From: Acidobacteriales bacterium 59-55
GTDB taxonomy: Bacteria > Acidobacteriota > Terriglobia > Terriglobales > Acidobacteriaceae
Reading direction: 5' to 3'
Length of the DNA stretch: 64,000 bases
NCBI GenBank assembly: GCA_001897435.1
Contig: MKSV01000004.1
Coordinates: 1-64,000, forward strand
A model generated the notes under the pieces. The model did not search any database. It saw only the letters and a program-made list of their open reading frames with translations, and had not been told where the DNA came from. Below, piece by piece: positions 8,278-17,528 of this stretch. Within the stretch, counting starts at the first letter, position 1. Every line of letters starts with the position of its first letter. Made by a program: the position numbers and the translations under genes.

Positions 8278-8613
8278 ATGCCAGGAGAGCCACAACTTTT
8301 TCCGAATCCCGGGCCGCCGGTCGAACGCGCGGCGGAAGACAGCGGCGATGGCTCCAGAAGGGCGGCACCGGTCTGGTTGCAGCGATTGTCGCTCTTTGTG
8401 CTGGTGCTGTTCTGCGTGTACCTTGGCATTCTGGTCATGCTGCTGCCGTGGTGGACGCGGGTGTGGGACCACAATATGTTCATTCAGGCGCATCCGACGC
8501 TCTCGGCTGTGCTGCATAACGGGGCAGTGCGCGGCATGATCTCGGGTCTGGGGCTGCTCGATATCTGGATCGGCATCTCGGAGGCGGTCCACTACCGCGA
8601 CGATCGGGGGTAA
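8278..8613 (+). CDS. Small membrane protein of unknown function
   Basis: The ATG at 8278 gives 111 residues. A Pro/Arg-rich head of about 35 residues is followed by a strong transmembrane segment (LFVLVLFCVYLGILVMLLPWW) and a second, weaker one (MISGLGLLDIWIGISEAVHY), with a charged end. I do not recognise a named family. It lies 22 bases before the LOG-family gene and on the same strand, so they are probably cotranscribed. The position of the start between repeats and the gene is not certain. Confidence 0.6.
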   Translation: MPGEPQLFPNPGPPVERAAEDSGDGSRRAAPVWLQRLSLFVLVLFCVYLGILVMLLPWWTRVWDHNMFIQAHPTLSAVLHNGAVRGMISGLGLLDIWIGISEAVHYRDDRG

Positions 8614-8635
8614 AGCTTTGCAGGATAAGGGAGAC

Positions 8636-9625
8636 ATGATGAATCCGGAGACGCCGGAGGAGCTGCCGGAGGCACCGCTCGCCTATGAGAATCAGGACTT
8701 TCTGAACTCGCCGGACGGCCGCGTGCTGCGCATTCTGGCCGAGTATCAGGAGCCGATGGCGCGGTTTCGCCGCGAGCGGATACAGGATACGGTCGTCTTC
8801 TTCGGCTCGGCGCGGTTTCGCGCGCTCGACGTAACCAGCACCGAACTCGAACTGCTGGCCAACACCGGATCGACCGAACCTGCGCCCATGCACGAACAGC
8901 CGGCGCGCCGCGGGGAGATCGAGGGTGGCAAGGCGAGCGCGTTGCAGTTGCGCCGCGCCGAGGCCGCCGTTGAGATGGCCGCTTACTACGAAGATGCACG
9001 CAAGCTGGCGGGCATGGTGGCGACCTGGGCGAAGTCGCTGCCCGGATCGCGCCACCGGTTCGTTGTGACCTCGGGCGGCGGGCCGGGAATCATGGAGGCG
9101 GCGAACCGCGGAGCGTACGAGGCCGGGTGCAAGACCATCGGGCTGAACATCAAGCTGCCCTTCGAGCAGCATCCGAACCCCTACATCACGCCCGCGCTGA
9201 ACTTCGACTTCCACTACTTCTTCATGCGCAAGTACTGGTTCGCCTACCTGTCGAAGGCGCTGGTGGTCTTTCCCGGCGGCTTCGGCACGCTCGACGAGAT
9301 GTTCGAGGTGCTGACGCTGGTGCAGACCCACAAGCTGGCCAAGCCGATCACCGTGGTGATCTACGGGTCCGAATACTGGAAGGGCGTTATCAACCTGGAA
9401 CTGCTGGCGGAGAAGGGCGCGATCGCCATGGCGGACCTCGACCTGTTCCAGTTCGCGGACACGCCGGAAGACGCCTTCGAGATACTGAAGAAGGGTTTGA
9501 CGGAAAACCATCTCGAATCGGCCTTCGAGCGCGAGCAGCAACTGCGGGAGCGGATGCGGGCTATGAATGAACCGGCGCCGAACGCGCAGGAGCTGCTGGG
9601 GCCGGATATCAGTTGGACGAGATAG
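8636..9625 (+). CDS. LOG family protein (lysine-decarboxylase-like Rossmann fold)
   Basis: The LOG family hydrolyses nucleoside 5'-monophosphates to base and ribose 5-phosphate, including cytokinin-type nucleotides. The signature motifs are SGGGPGIMEAANRGA and PGGFGTLDEMFEVLT, in the usual order. The protein is about 329 residues; the first 130 residues form an extension not found in short LOG proteins. ATG at 8636 is preferred because AAGGGAGA lies directly upstream; a second ATG follows at 8639. It follows the small membrane protein gene by 22 bases. Whether it makes cytokinin or simply recycles nucleotides is unknown. Confidence 0.85.
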   Translation: MMNPETPEELPEAPLAYENQDFLNSPDGRVLRILAEYQEPMARFRRERIQDTVVFFGSARFRALDVTSTELELLANTGSTEPAPMHEQPARRGEIEGGKASALQLRRAEAAVEMAAYYEDARKLAGMVATWAKSLPGSRHRFVVTSGGGPGIMEAANRGAYEAGCKTIGLNIKLPFEQHPNPYITPALNFDFHYFFMRKYWFAYLSKALVVFPGGFGTLDEMFEVLTLVQTHKLAKPITVVIYGSEYWKGVINLELLAEKGAIAMADLDLFQFADTPEDAFEILKKGLTENHLESAFEREQQLRERMRAMNEPAPNAQELLGPDISWTR

Positions 9626-9676
9626 CGGGAGGGGAGATACTTCTCCCTCTGGATTAAGCTTCAACTTCTCTTAAGG

Positions 9677-9858
9677 CACGTCATCTCGACCGGAGCCGCG
9701 CGGTTTCATCGCGCGGCGGAGTGGAGAGACCTCTGTATTTTTCGGTTTTTCCTTTGTACGGTTCTAATTTTGAGCAGTGCCTTGCGGCCGATATGAAGCA
9801 AACAACGGCGAGATACAGGGTCTCTCCACTCCGCTTCGCTCCGGTCGAGATGACGTGG
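9677..9858. repeat. Two family B elements in opposite orientation
   Basis: A full plus-orientation B element lies at 9677-9741 and a shorter inverted copy (ATACAGGGTCTCTCC...GGTCGAGATGACGTGG) at 9811-9858, together a large imperfect inverted repeat. Apart from these, the 368-base gap 9626-9993 shows no gene. Confidence 0.8.
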
Positions 9859-9993
9859 TCATATTTTCTTGGCGGGTAACCCTTGTAGTTACTGGAGTTG
9901 CGAAAATTCAAGCCTCATTCTCGGTGCAGTTACCTCCGCGTCATAAAGCCCCTCGATACTTGCTTCGAGCAAGCCTGAAACAGGAGGGTGCCG

Positions 9994-11166
9994 ATGGGCC
10001 AGTCGAGTGTCTCGTACCTTTGGCGGGAGCCGCAAGCGGCGAAGAGCTTCACGACGGGCGTGTCGCTGCACAGTCATACCAACCAGTCGCAGGAGACGCT
10101 GGACTTTCTCTCCGAGCTGTCGAAGGACTGGAGCCTGTTGCAGCCGCTGATGCGGTGGTGCGAGCGGCGTTGCCTCCGCTTCACGGGCATCCAGCCGGAC
10201 TACGCCCGCAGCTACTGGACGCCTCCGCTGACGCCGAGCCTGGCCTTCGACCTGGAGCGCAGCCAGATCGAGGACCGGTTGCAGATGCCGGGGCTGGTCT
10301 CTCTCACCGATCATGACGACATTCAGGCTCCGATGCTGCTGCGGTCGGTGCCTTCGTCGCGGCACATTCCGGTGTCGGTGGAGTGGACGGTCCCCTTCGA
10401 GGAGACGGCGTTCCATCTCGGCATCCACAACCTGCCGAGCGCGACCGGGACTCAATGGATGGAGCGGCTGAAGGCGTTTACGGCGATTCCGGTAGCGGAA
10501 CGGAGGCCGGACTTTCTGAAGGAGATGCTGGCCGGGCTGGACGAGCTGCCGGGCGTGCTGATCGTCTTCAACCATCCGCTGTGGGACCTCTACCTGGTTG
10601 GTAAAGAGCGGCATAACGTGCTGGTCAACGAGTTTCTGGCGGTGAACGGCCAGTTCATCCATGCGCTGGAGCTGAACGGGCTGCGCGACTGGAAGGAGAA
10701 CCGCGCGACGGCGGAGCTGGCCGAGAAGTGGAACCAGTTGACGATCAGCGGCGGCGACCGGCACGGAATCGAGCCGAACGCGAACATCAACCTGACGCGG
10801 GCGGGGAGCTTCACCGAGTTTGTGTACGAGGTGAGGCGCGAGCGGAGAAGCCATGTGCTGTTCATGCCGCAGTATGCGCAGCCGTGGAAGCACCGGATTC
10901 TGCAATCGACGCTGGACGCGATTCGGGACTATCCGCGCTTTCCCGAGGGCTCGCGGCGGTGGGACGAGCGGGTGTACCACCCGGACCGCAGAGGCGCGAT
11001 GCGGCCGCTCTCGCAACTGTGGGTGGCTGGGCGGGCTCCGATCTATCTGCTGGGAGTGTTGAACGCAGTGCGCCTGATGGGCGAGGCGCCGCTCTCGGGC
11101 GGCCTGCGGATGGCATGGAACGACGCGGGAGAGATGCGCGCCGCGCTGGCCGAGCTTGACGCTTGA
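9994..11166 (+). CDS. PHP-superfamily phosphoesterase-like protein
   Basis: The 390-residue protein carries PHP-type metal motifs: HSH at His26/His28 (VSLHSHTN), SLTDHDD near residue 110, NHPLWD near 200, and GGDRHG near 255. These match the order of histidine and aspartate ligands in PHP phosphoesterases, which bind two or three metals. The start is ATG at 9994, six bases after a perfect AGGAGG. It is followed by a glycosyltransferase gene 131 bases downstream, so the two may act together on a phosphorylated or glycosylated envelope compound. The substrate is not predictable. Confidence 0.75.
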   Translation: MGQSSVSYLWREPQAAKSFTTGVSLHSHTNQSQETLDFLSELSKDWSLLQPLMRWCERRCLRFTGIQPDYARSYWTPPLTPSLAFDLERSQIEDRLQMPGLVSLTDHDDIQAPMLLRSVPSSRHIPVSVEWTVPFEETAFHLGIHNLPSATGTQWMERLKAFTAIPVAERRPDFLKEMLAGLDELPGVLIVFNHPLWDLYLVGKERHNVLVNEFLAVNGQFIHALELNGLRDWKENRATAELAEKWNQLTISGGDRHGIEPNANINLTRAGSFTEFVYEVRRERRSHVLFMPQYAQPWKHRILQSTLDAIRDYPRFPEGSRRWDERVYHPDRRGAMRPLSQLWVAGRAPIYLLGVLNAVRLMGEAPLSGGLRMAWNDAGEMRAALAELDA

Positions 11167-11297
11167 GCGATAGGGCATCTTTCCTGCAGGTGGAATGCGG
11201 CATCGCGGCTCCAGCAGGTGTCTTCTCGGATGAAAACGCCGCTGAACGTCCGTCCCGGGATTCCCGTCGGCAGGAAAAATACTCTAGTCTGAGGGCG

Positions 11298-12482
11298 ATG
11301 CGCGTGCCTCGTGTCGCCTACTTTCCGGATTCGTTCCACGAGGTCAACGGCGTGGCGCATACCAGCCGCAACTTCGTGGCCTTTGCCGAGCGGCATGACC
11401 TGCCGTTTCTGTGCGTGCGCGCCGGCGGACGGGAGCAGGCGTTCGAGCAGGCGGGGGAGCTGCGGACGCTGGAGCTGAGGCGTAGCCGCTTTTCGGTGTC
11501 GATGGAGAAGGATCTCGCCTTCGACCTGTTCTTCTGGCGATACATGGGACTGATCGAGCGCGAGCTGGAGCGCTTTCGCCCGGACGTGATCCACATTACC
11601 GGGCCGAGCGAGCTGGGCGTCTTCGGCGCTTACTTTGCGTGGAAGCTGGGGATTCCGCTGGCCGCGTCGTGGCATACGAACGTGCACGAATATGCGGGGC
11701 GGCGGTTGAATTGGCTGACGCGATGGCTGCCGCCCAGACCTGCGGCGGCGCTGGAACAAAGCGTCGAGACGGGCGCGTTCCGGGCGGTGACGCGGTTCTA
11801 CCGGCTGGCGAAGGTGCTGTTCGCGCCGAACGAGGAGCTTTGCCGGATATTGGAGACGGAGACGGGAAGGCCGTGCCATCGGATGCAGCGGGGCGTGGAT
11901 ACGGCGCTGTTTGCACCGTCGCGGCGGACGCGCGGGGACGGCGATGGCGCGGGGGGCGATGGCGTCGTTCTAGGGTATGTGGGCAGGCTGTCGATCGAGA
12001 AGAATGTGGCCCTGTTGGTGCGGGTAGAACGGGAGCTGGCCGCCATGGGGGTTGGCGGAGTGCGCTTCGTGATCGTCGGCCATGGCAGCGAGGAGGCTCT
12101 GCTGCGGGCGGAGCTGGCGCGTGCGGAGTTTGCCGGGGTGCTCCGCGGCGAGACTCTGGCGCAGGCCTATGCCGACATGGATGTGCTGGTGTTTCCGTCG
12201 CACACGGACACCTTCGGCAACGTGGTGCTGGAGGCGCTGGCGAGCGGCGTTCCGGCGGTGGTGACCGGCGACGGCGGTCCGAAGTTCATCGTGCGCGAAG
12301 GAGAGACGGGGTTTGTGGCTGCGGATGAGGAGTTTCCCGCGGCTATCGCAAGACTGGTGCGGGATCGGACGCTGCTGCGGTCGATGCGGACGAAGGCGCG
12401 GGAGTATGCGCTGGGATGCAGTTGGGATGCGGTGTTCGAGCAGGTGTATGCGGGGTATGAGGCGGCGCTGCCGCGGGAGTGA
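11298..12482 (+). CDS. Glycosyltransferase, GT4-type GT-B fold
   Basis: ATG at 11298 with GAGGG upstream gives 394 residues. The N-terminal half begins VAYFPDSFHEVNGVAHTSRNF, the typical acceptor-domain start of the MgtA/MshA-like GT4 group. The C-terminal half contains GYVGRLSIEKN, FVIVGHGSEE and the donor-binding region FPSHTDTFGNVVLEALASGVP with the usual E-x7-E spacing. Family members transfer a hexose from a nucleotide or lipid sugar at the cytoplasmic face of the membrane. It lies downstream of the PHP gene on the same strand. Frame continues upstream to a TTG at 11163, but the extra 45 residues look non-conserved. Confidence 0.85.
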   Translation: MRVPRVAYFPDSFHEVNGVAHTSRNFVAFAERHDLPFLCVRAGGREQAFEQAGELRTLELRRSRFSVSMEKDLAFDLFFWRYMGLIERELERFRPDVIHITGPSELGVFGAYFAWKLGIPLAASWHTNVHEYAGRRLNWLTRWLPPRPAAALEQSVETGAFRAVTRFYRLAKVLFAPNEELCRILETETGRPCHRMQRGVDTALFAPSRRTRGDGDGAGGDGVVLGYVGRLSIEKNVALLVRVERELAAMGVGGVRFVIVGHGSEEALLRAELARAEFAGVLRGETLAQAYADMDVLVFPSHTDTFGNVVLEALASGVPAVVTGDGGPKFIVREGETGFVAADEEFPAAIARLVRDRTLLRSMRTKAREYALGCSWDAVFEQVYAGYEAALPRE

Positions 12483-12534
12483 GGCGGGCTACTGAGTCGG
12501 GTCGTGCGGCCTGGTGGAGATAACGCGGATATGG

Positions 12535-12690
12535 AAATCTACTTTCCCCTCCATCGCAAAAAACGCGATGGATGGGGCACCCGGCGATTTTGGGTGCCCC
12601 ATGTCCGGATCTTCGGACATGGGTTTTCACCTGGGTATATTCATCCGCTTCTGAAACCCACGTCCCAGGAGCGGGACGTGGGGCACCCAG
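12535..12690. repeat. Mosaic island: family A and two family C copies
   Basis: Inverted family A at 12535-12583, family C at 12592-12625 and a C variant (CCCACGTCCCAGGAGCGGGACGTGGGG) at 12655-12690. The island lies between the convergent ends of the glycosyltransferase and M13 peptidase genes, where it could act as a bidirectional terminator. Confidence 0.75.
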
Positions 12691-12712
12691 TTTTTTGGGG
12701 TGCCTGACGGCT

Positions 12713-14821
12713 TTACCAGACGCGGCAGCTGTTGACCGGGACCATCGGCGTGCCCTTCTTGCAACCGAAGGCCGCGGCGAAGCCGGGCTGGTTGACGATG
12801 GCTCCGTTGGCGCGGAAGTGGTCGGGCGAGTGGGGGTCGGTGAGCACCTGGGCGCGGACGCTCTCGGGCCGCGAGTTTTCGCACCAGTTCTGCGCGTAGG
12901 CGATGTAGAAGCGCTGCGGCGAGGTGTAGCCGTCCTTTTTCGCGTTCAGGTCGACGCCCTCCTTCTTCGCGCGGTCGAGGTAGGCCATGTAGGCGAGGAC
13001 GAGGCCGCCGTTGTCGGCGGTGTTTTCGCCGAGGGTCAGCTTGCCGTTGACCTTGACGTCGTCGACGGCGGTGAAGTTGCCGTACTCGTTGACGAGGCAG
13101 TCGGTGCGGGTCTCGAAGTTCTTGGCGTCGGCGGCGGTCCACCAGTCGCTGAGGTTGCCCTTGCCGTCGAACTTGCGGCCCTGGTCGTCGAAGCCGTGGG
13201 TCAGCTCGTGGCCGATGACGGCGCCGATGTGGCCGTAGTTGACGGCGTCGTCCTGGCTGGGATCGTAGAAGGCGGGCTGGAGGATGCCGGCGGGGAAGTT
13301 GATGTCGTTCATGCTGGGGTCGTAGTAGGCGTTGACGGTGGGCGGCGTCATCTGCCACTCCTCGTGGTCGACGGGCTTACCGATCTTGTTGAGCTGGCGG
13401 TCGTTCTCAAATGCGTTGGCGCGGAGCGAGTTGCCGAGAGCATCGTCGGGCTTGACTTCAAGTTTGGTGTAGTCGCGCCACTTCTCGGGATAGCCGATCT
13501 TGTTGGCGACCAGGTGCAGCTTCTCCTTGGCGCGGGTCTTGGTGGCCTCGGACATCCACGAGAGCTGGTCGATGTCGTTGCTCATGGCCTGTTCGATGTC
13601 GTGGACCATCTGCAACATGCGGGTCTTGCTGTCGCCGGCGAAGTACTGCTGGACGTAGACCTTGCCGAGGGCCTCGCCGAGCGCGGCGTTGACGGAGTTC
13701 GAGCAGCGCTTCCAGCGCGGTGCCTGTTCGGGCTGGCCGCGGAGCTTGCGGCCGTAGAAGTCGAAGTTCTCGTCGTCGAGCGGCTGGGGCAGTCGCGCTG
13801 CCACCGTGGTGAGCAGGTGATAGCGCATGTAGGCCTTCAGCGTCTCCAGATCGGTGGCGTTGACCGCATCGAGCAGGGCAGGGAAGAACTGCGGCGTGGC
13901 GTTGTTCAACTCGGCGACGCGGGGGGAGTGGATGGCGTCCTCAAAGGCGGCGAAGTCGACCCCGGGAATGGTGGCTTCGAAGGTCTGGATGGTCTGGAGG
14001 TGATAGGTCTTCTCGGGATCGCGCATCTCGGTGACGCCCATGGAGGCCTTGGCCAGCGCGGTCTCGAAGGTCATGATGGCGTCGGCGTTCTTCTGTGCCT
14101 CGGCAGCGGGGGTGCCGGAAAGGGTCAGCATCTTGGCGACGTGGGCGACGTACTGCTCGCGAATGGTCTTGTCTTTGGCCCCGGTACGCAGGTAGTAGTC
14201 CTTCTCAGGGAGGCCGAGGCCGTCCTGGGCGATGAAGGCGATCTGCTTGGTGGCATCGGTGAGGTCCTGCTGCTGGCCGTAGCCGAAGAAGACGTCGACG
14301 CCCATGCGCTGGAGCTTGCCGATGAGAGGGGTCATCTGCCCCTTCTCGGTGACGGCGTCGATCTCCTTGAGCAGGGGCTCAACGGGCGCGAGGCCCTTGG
14401 CGTCGATGGCGGAGGTATCCATGCAGGCCTTGTAGTAGTCGCCGATCTTCTGCTCGTCGGCGGAGCGGCCGGCGCCGCCCGAGGCCGCTTTATTGAGGAT
14501 GCCGTTCAGCGACTGGGTGTTGACGTTGAACAGGGCGTAGAACTGGTCGACGGCAGGCTGGTCAGCCGGGATGGGGTGATTGGCGGCGAACTTTCCGCAG
14601 GCGAACTTGTAGAAGTCGTCGCAGGGGTTGACGGCGGCGTCGATGGAGGTGGTGTCGAAGCCGGGGATGGGGCGATAGGTCTGGGTGGGCTGCCCGGCCT
14701 GGGCAGGGGGCGCCTGCTGGGCCACTGCGGCGGTCGATGCCGCGGTCCATGCTCCTGCTACTGCCAGAAGGGCTGCCGCAAGGCCTGCCCCGTATCCTGT
14801 GTTCTTCCATTCAAGCAACAT
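12713..14821 (-). CDS. M13-family zinc metallopeptidase (PepO/neprilysin-like)
   Basis: This secreted endopeptidase should cleave short peptides in the periplasm or outside the cell. A signal peptide (about 1-35, ending near AVAQQ) is followed by the M13 N-terminal domain (about 60-440) and the catalytic domain. Zinc ligands are His538 and His542 in HELTH, with Glu539 as base, and Glu599 in GENTADNGG as third ligand. The protein ends in CRVW, the characteristic M13 C-terminus. The 702 residues match the family length. It is divergent from the secreted protein gene at 14989. Confidence 0.95.
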   Translation of the reverse strand: MLLEWKNTGYGAGLAAALLAVAGAWTAASTAAVAQQAPPAQAGQPTQTYRPIPGFDTTSIDAAVNPCDDFYKFACGKFAANHPIPADQPAVDQFYALFNVNTQSLNGILNKAASGGAGRSADEQKIGDYYKACMDTSAIDAKGLAPVEPLLKEIDAVTEKGQMTPLIGKLQRMGVDVFFGYGQQQDLTDATKQIAFIAQDGLGLPEKDYYLRTGAKDKTIREQYVAHVAKMLTLSGTPAAEAQKNADAIMTFETALAKASMGVTEMRDPEKTYHLQTIQTFEATIPGVDFAAFEDAIHSPRVAELNNATPQFFPALLDAVNATDLETLKAYMRYHLLTTVAARLPQPLDDENFDFYGRKLRGQPEQAPRWKRCSNSVNAALGEALGKVYVQQYFAGDSKTRMLQMVHDIEQAMSNDIDQLSWMSEATKTRAKEKLHLVANKIGYPEKWRDYTKLEVKPDDALGNSLRANAFENDRQLNKIGKPVDHEEWQMTPPTVNAYYDPSMNDINFPAGILQPAFYDPSQDDAVNYGHIGAVIGHELTHGFDDQGRKFDGKGNLSDWWTAADAKNFETRTDCLVNEYGNFTAVDDVKVNGKLTLGENTADNGGLVLAYMAYLDRAKKEGVDLNAKKDGYTSPQRFYIAYAQNWCENSRPESVRAQVLTDPHSPDHFRANGAIVNQPGFAAAFGCKKGTPMVPVNSCRVW

Positions 14822-14988
14822 GCTGTCTCCTCCGGAATCTGGCGCCTTCAGCGATCTTCCTCAGTCTTTGTATCATCGGCGCTTTGCAAACCGCCAAATT
14901 CAGCCGCGCGGCAGAGCCCTTGGCGGCTGTGATCCGTCTGTGAAAGAGTAGACCTACGCGCGATGGAGATTGATACGCGGACTCTGCC

Positions 14989-16620
14989 ATGCCGGTTCCC
15001 ACCCGAAGTTACGCGATTGCCCGGCTGTCTGCGCTGGTGCTGCTGGCGCTGACTGTCGCCGTGCCGCTCGAGGCGCGCGGACCCGGCCCGGCGTTTCGTA
15101 TCCCGCTCGATTCGCTGGGCTTTCAGCCGCAGACGAAGCAGTTTCTGCTGGCGGGCGGCTCTATGCTGACGCTGCACTATGTCGATAACAGCCACCTGCT
15201 GCTGACCTTTGCGGTGCATAAGCTGATGGAGCGGATTCCCGACGATCCGCCCGGCGACGAGGACCGTGTGGTCGAGGCGGTGCTGCTGGAGACGCCCTCG
15301 GGACGGGTGCTGGCGCGCACGGACTGGCGCTTCCACGACAATGGGCAATACCTCTGGAACCTCGGCCATGGGCGCTTCATGCTGCGCGTCCGGGACACGC
15401 TGACGACCTTTGCCCCGCTGGCGAACCTGGCTTCGGGCCGGCCTTTCACGCAGCGCGGATTTTTGACCACGGACAGGAGGATCGGAGCGGTGCTGCTCTC
15501 GCCCGAGGCCGATCTGCTGGTAGTTGAGTCGGTGGAGCGGAAGCCGCCTCCGCCGCAGCCGAAGACGCCGCTGTTCGGGCCAACGCCGAAGCCGACTCCC
15601 CAGCCGCTGGGCGAGCCGGGCGATCCCAGCCCCGTGGCTCTCAGCTTCTACCGCCTGGCGATACCGTCCGAGAGCGGAGACGAGGTGGAGGCGTCGCTGG
15701 CCGGGGTCGCGCATTCGAGCAGCTTCGGCGATATCGCGGCGACCGGGGCGGGGCATATCGCCGTCGTCGACCAGGGGAAGCAGCAGTGGGGCTTCGACTT
15801 TCGACCGTATCGGGGAGAAGGCAAGCAGCTTGCGCCGTTCGACTCGACCTGCCGGCCGACGCCGCGTTTCGTCAGCGGCAGCGAGTTTATCGCCTTCGGC
15901 TGCCACAGCGGCGACTCGCCCATGGTGCTGGGCGGATTCAACATGAAGGGCGACGAGATGTGGGAGCAGAACCTGTTCGGCGACTACGTTGGGACGTCGA
16001 TGTCGTTTGCGCCGTCGAGCGGCCGGTTTGCGCTGGGCCGCGTGCTCGGCGAGGGGTCGGCGGACGATCTGCAACCGGTGTCGGCGGATGCCTTTACGGG
16101 GCAGAACGTCGCTGTCTACCAGACGGAGAGCGGCAAGCAGCTTCTGCACGTCGACTGCTCGCCGATTGCGCGTGCCGGGCAGAACTTCGCGCTTTCGCCG
16201 GACGGCATGAGCCTGGCGGTCATCCACGAGGGGGCCATCGAGATCTACAGCCTGCCGCCGCTGAGCTCCCAGGACGCGGCCGATGTGAAGATGGCGCGAG
16301 CGCTGGTGCCCGAGGCGAGCATCCTGCCCATCGACTTCGGTACGATGTCGCGGGCTTCGGCACCCGAGAAGGCTGAACCGAGCCCTGCTGCGAGCGAGCC
16401 TGCCCCGTCCCAGCCTGCAACTGCCCCGGCCTCTGCGGCCGGCAATGCTTCTCCCAGCGTTCCACCGCCTGCGAGTGCTCCTGCTGCCGCGCCAACTGCC
16501 CCCGCTTCGCAGGCGCAGTCCGTTCCTGCCGGAGACGCGGAGCCGGAGCAGCCGCGTAAGCCGCCGACGCTCTATACCTTGCCTACCGATCCTGAGAAGA
16601 AGGGACAGAATAAGGAGTAG
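14989..16620 (+). CDS. Secreted protein of unknown function, probable beta-propeller-like
   Basis: The 543-residue protein starts with a signal peptide (about 1-28, LVLLALTVAVPLEA). The mature part to about residue 450 is made of repeated beta-rich units with aromatic/Gly turns (DTLTTFAPLAN, GHIAVVDQGKQQWGF, FALSPDGMSLAVIHEGAIEIY), suggesting a degenerate WD40/YVTN-type propeller. Residues about 460-525 are a Pro/Ala/Ser linker, and the end is charged. I do not recognise a named family. It is divergent from the M13 peptidase with 167 bases between, so they may share a regulatory region. Confidence 0.7.
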   Translation: MPVPTRSYAIARLSALVLLALTVAVPLEARGPGPAFRIPLDSLGFQPQTKQFLLAGGSMLTLHYVDNSHLLLTFAVHKLMERIPDDPPGDEDRVVEAVLLETPSGRVLARTDWRFHDNGQYLWNLGHGRFMLRVRDTLTTFAPLANLASGRPFTQRGFLTTDRRIGAVLLSPEADLLVVESVERKPPPPQPKTPLFGPTPKPTPQPLGEPGDPSPVALSFYRLAIPSESGDEVEASLAGVAHSSSFGDIAATGAGHIAVVDQGKQQWGFDFRPYRGEGKQLAPFDSTCRPTPRFVSGSEFIAFGCHSGDSPMVLGGFNMKGDEMWEQNLFGDYVGTSMSFAPSSGRFALGRVLGEGSADDLQPVSADAFTGQNVAVYQTESGKQLLHVDCSPIARAGQNFALSPDGMSLAVIHEGAIEIYSLPPLSSQDAADVKMARALVPEASILPIDFGTMSRASAPEKAEPSPAASEPAPSQPATAPASAAGNASPSVPPPASAPAAAPTAPASQAQSVPAGDAEPEQPRKPPTLYTLPTDPEKKGQNKE

Positions 16621-16623
16621 CGG

Positions 16624-16891
16624 CGGGTAGAGATCTACCTTCCCACCCATCGCAAAAACGCGATGGATGGGGCACCCGGGCGATTGGGGCAAGGATCAAG
16701 ACGAAATACAGGGGTCTCTCCACTGCGCCGCGTGATGAGACCACGCGGCTCCGGTCGAGATGACGTTTTTTGGGGGGAGTTATTTTTCCGGAGCACTGGA
16801 AGCGATCGTAAGTCTCCGAAGACTTCCCTCAGTGGCGGGTAGAGATCTACCTTCCCACCCATCGCAAAAGCGCGATGAATGGGGCACCCGG
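16624..16891. repeat. Mosaic island: A, B, A
   Basis: Inverted family A at 16624-16680, an inverted family B with a central CGCGTGATGAGACCACGCG palindrome at 16702-16766, and another A at 16836-16891. The two A copies share GCGGGTAGAGATCTACCTTCC. Together with the rpsT terminator this accounts for the 353-base gap. Confidence 0.8.
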
Positions 16892-16904
16892 CTCCATTGC
16901 TCAA

Positions 16905-16945
16905 GTAAAAGAGGGCTGGCTCCGTTGATTGTGGAAGCCAGCCCT
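16905..16945 (-). terminator. Intrinsic terminator of rpsT
   Basis: Perfect 10-bp stem AGGGCTGGCT (16912-16921) / AGCCAGCCCT (16936-16945). Read on the minus strand it is followed by CTTTTACTT. It lies 28 bases after the rpsT stop. Confidence 0.8.
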
Positions 16946-16973
16946 TCTCAGATTTTTCTGTGACGCGGGAGAA

Positions 16974-17249
16974 CTAGGCCTTGGCGGTCGCGACGGCCTT
17001 GACGCGGGCGTTGAGGCGGCTCTTGTAGCGGCTGGCGGTGTTCTTGTGCAGGACGCCCTTCTGGACGCTCTTGTCGAGCACCGAGACGGTCGAGCGATAG
17101 ACATCGCCGAGGGTCTTGGCGTCGCCGGCGGCGATGGCCTCGCGCAGGGTGCGCAGGGTGCCGCGGAGCTTGCTCTTGTTGGCGCGGTTCACCGCGGTCC
17201 TGGTCTCGGTCTGACGTGCGCGCTTCAGCGAAGAAACATGATTTGCCAT
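16974..17249 (-). CDS. rpsT: 30S ribosomal protein S20
   Basis: S20 binds 16S rRNA early in 30S assembly. The 91-residue protein begins [26 protein letters not shown] in the typical S20 manner (short motif: KRARQTE), continues with an Ala/Lys-rich helical body ([19 protein letters not shown]), and ends basic. Length and charge fit the family. It is monocistronic, with its own terminator at 16905-16945, and is divergent from the GrpB gene. Confidence 0.95.
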   Translation of the reverse strand: MANHVSSLKRARQTETRTAVNRANKSKLRGTLRTLREAIAAGDAKTLGDVYRSTVSVLDKSVQKGVLHKNTASRYKSRLNARVKAVATAKA

Positions 17250-17528
17250 TACTGAACTCTTTTCTCTAACCCGCTGTTGTCGGGGGAATTTTGGGATGCA
17301 GGCCGGAGGCTGGCTAGGAACACAGCCTGACCCATCCCCTGCAATCTCTAAGTCTACGGGAGTCTACGTTGGCAGGTCAACCGTTCTCTCTTTTCCTGGG
17401 AGGGTTCGTTTGAACCCAAAGCAGTCGAAGCCTTCCCCCAGGATTTCGTTGATGCGCGGTAAAGGACATTATTCTGAGAATAAACAGATCTATCCGGCCG
17501 CAAACGTGTTGACGACTAAACTTATCAA

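Noticed and set aside
9677-9858. Insertion sequence ends
   Set aside because: The inverted B elements do not bracket a transposase, and no target duplication is seen.
12572-14932. Long plus-strand open frame opposite the M13 peptidase gene
   Set aside because: It is a codon-structure shadow in GC-rich DNA. The minus-strand M13 protein has full catalytic motifs, and the shadow shows low-complexity Val/Gly/Leu composition without domains.
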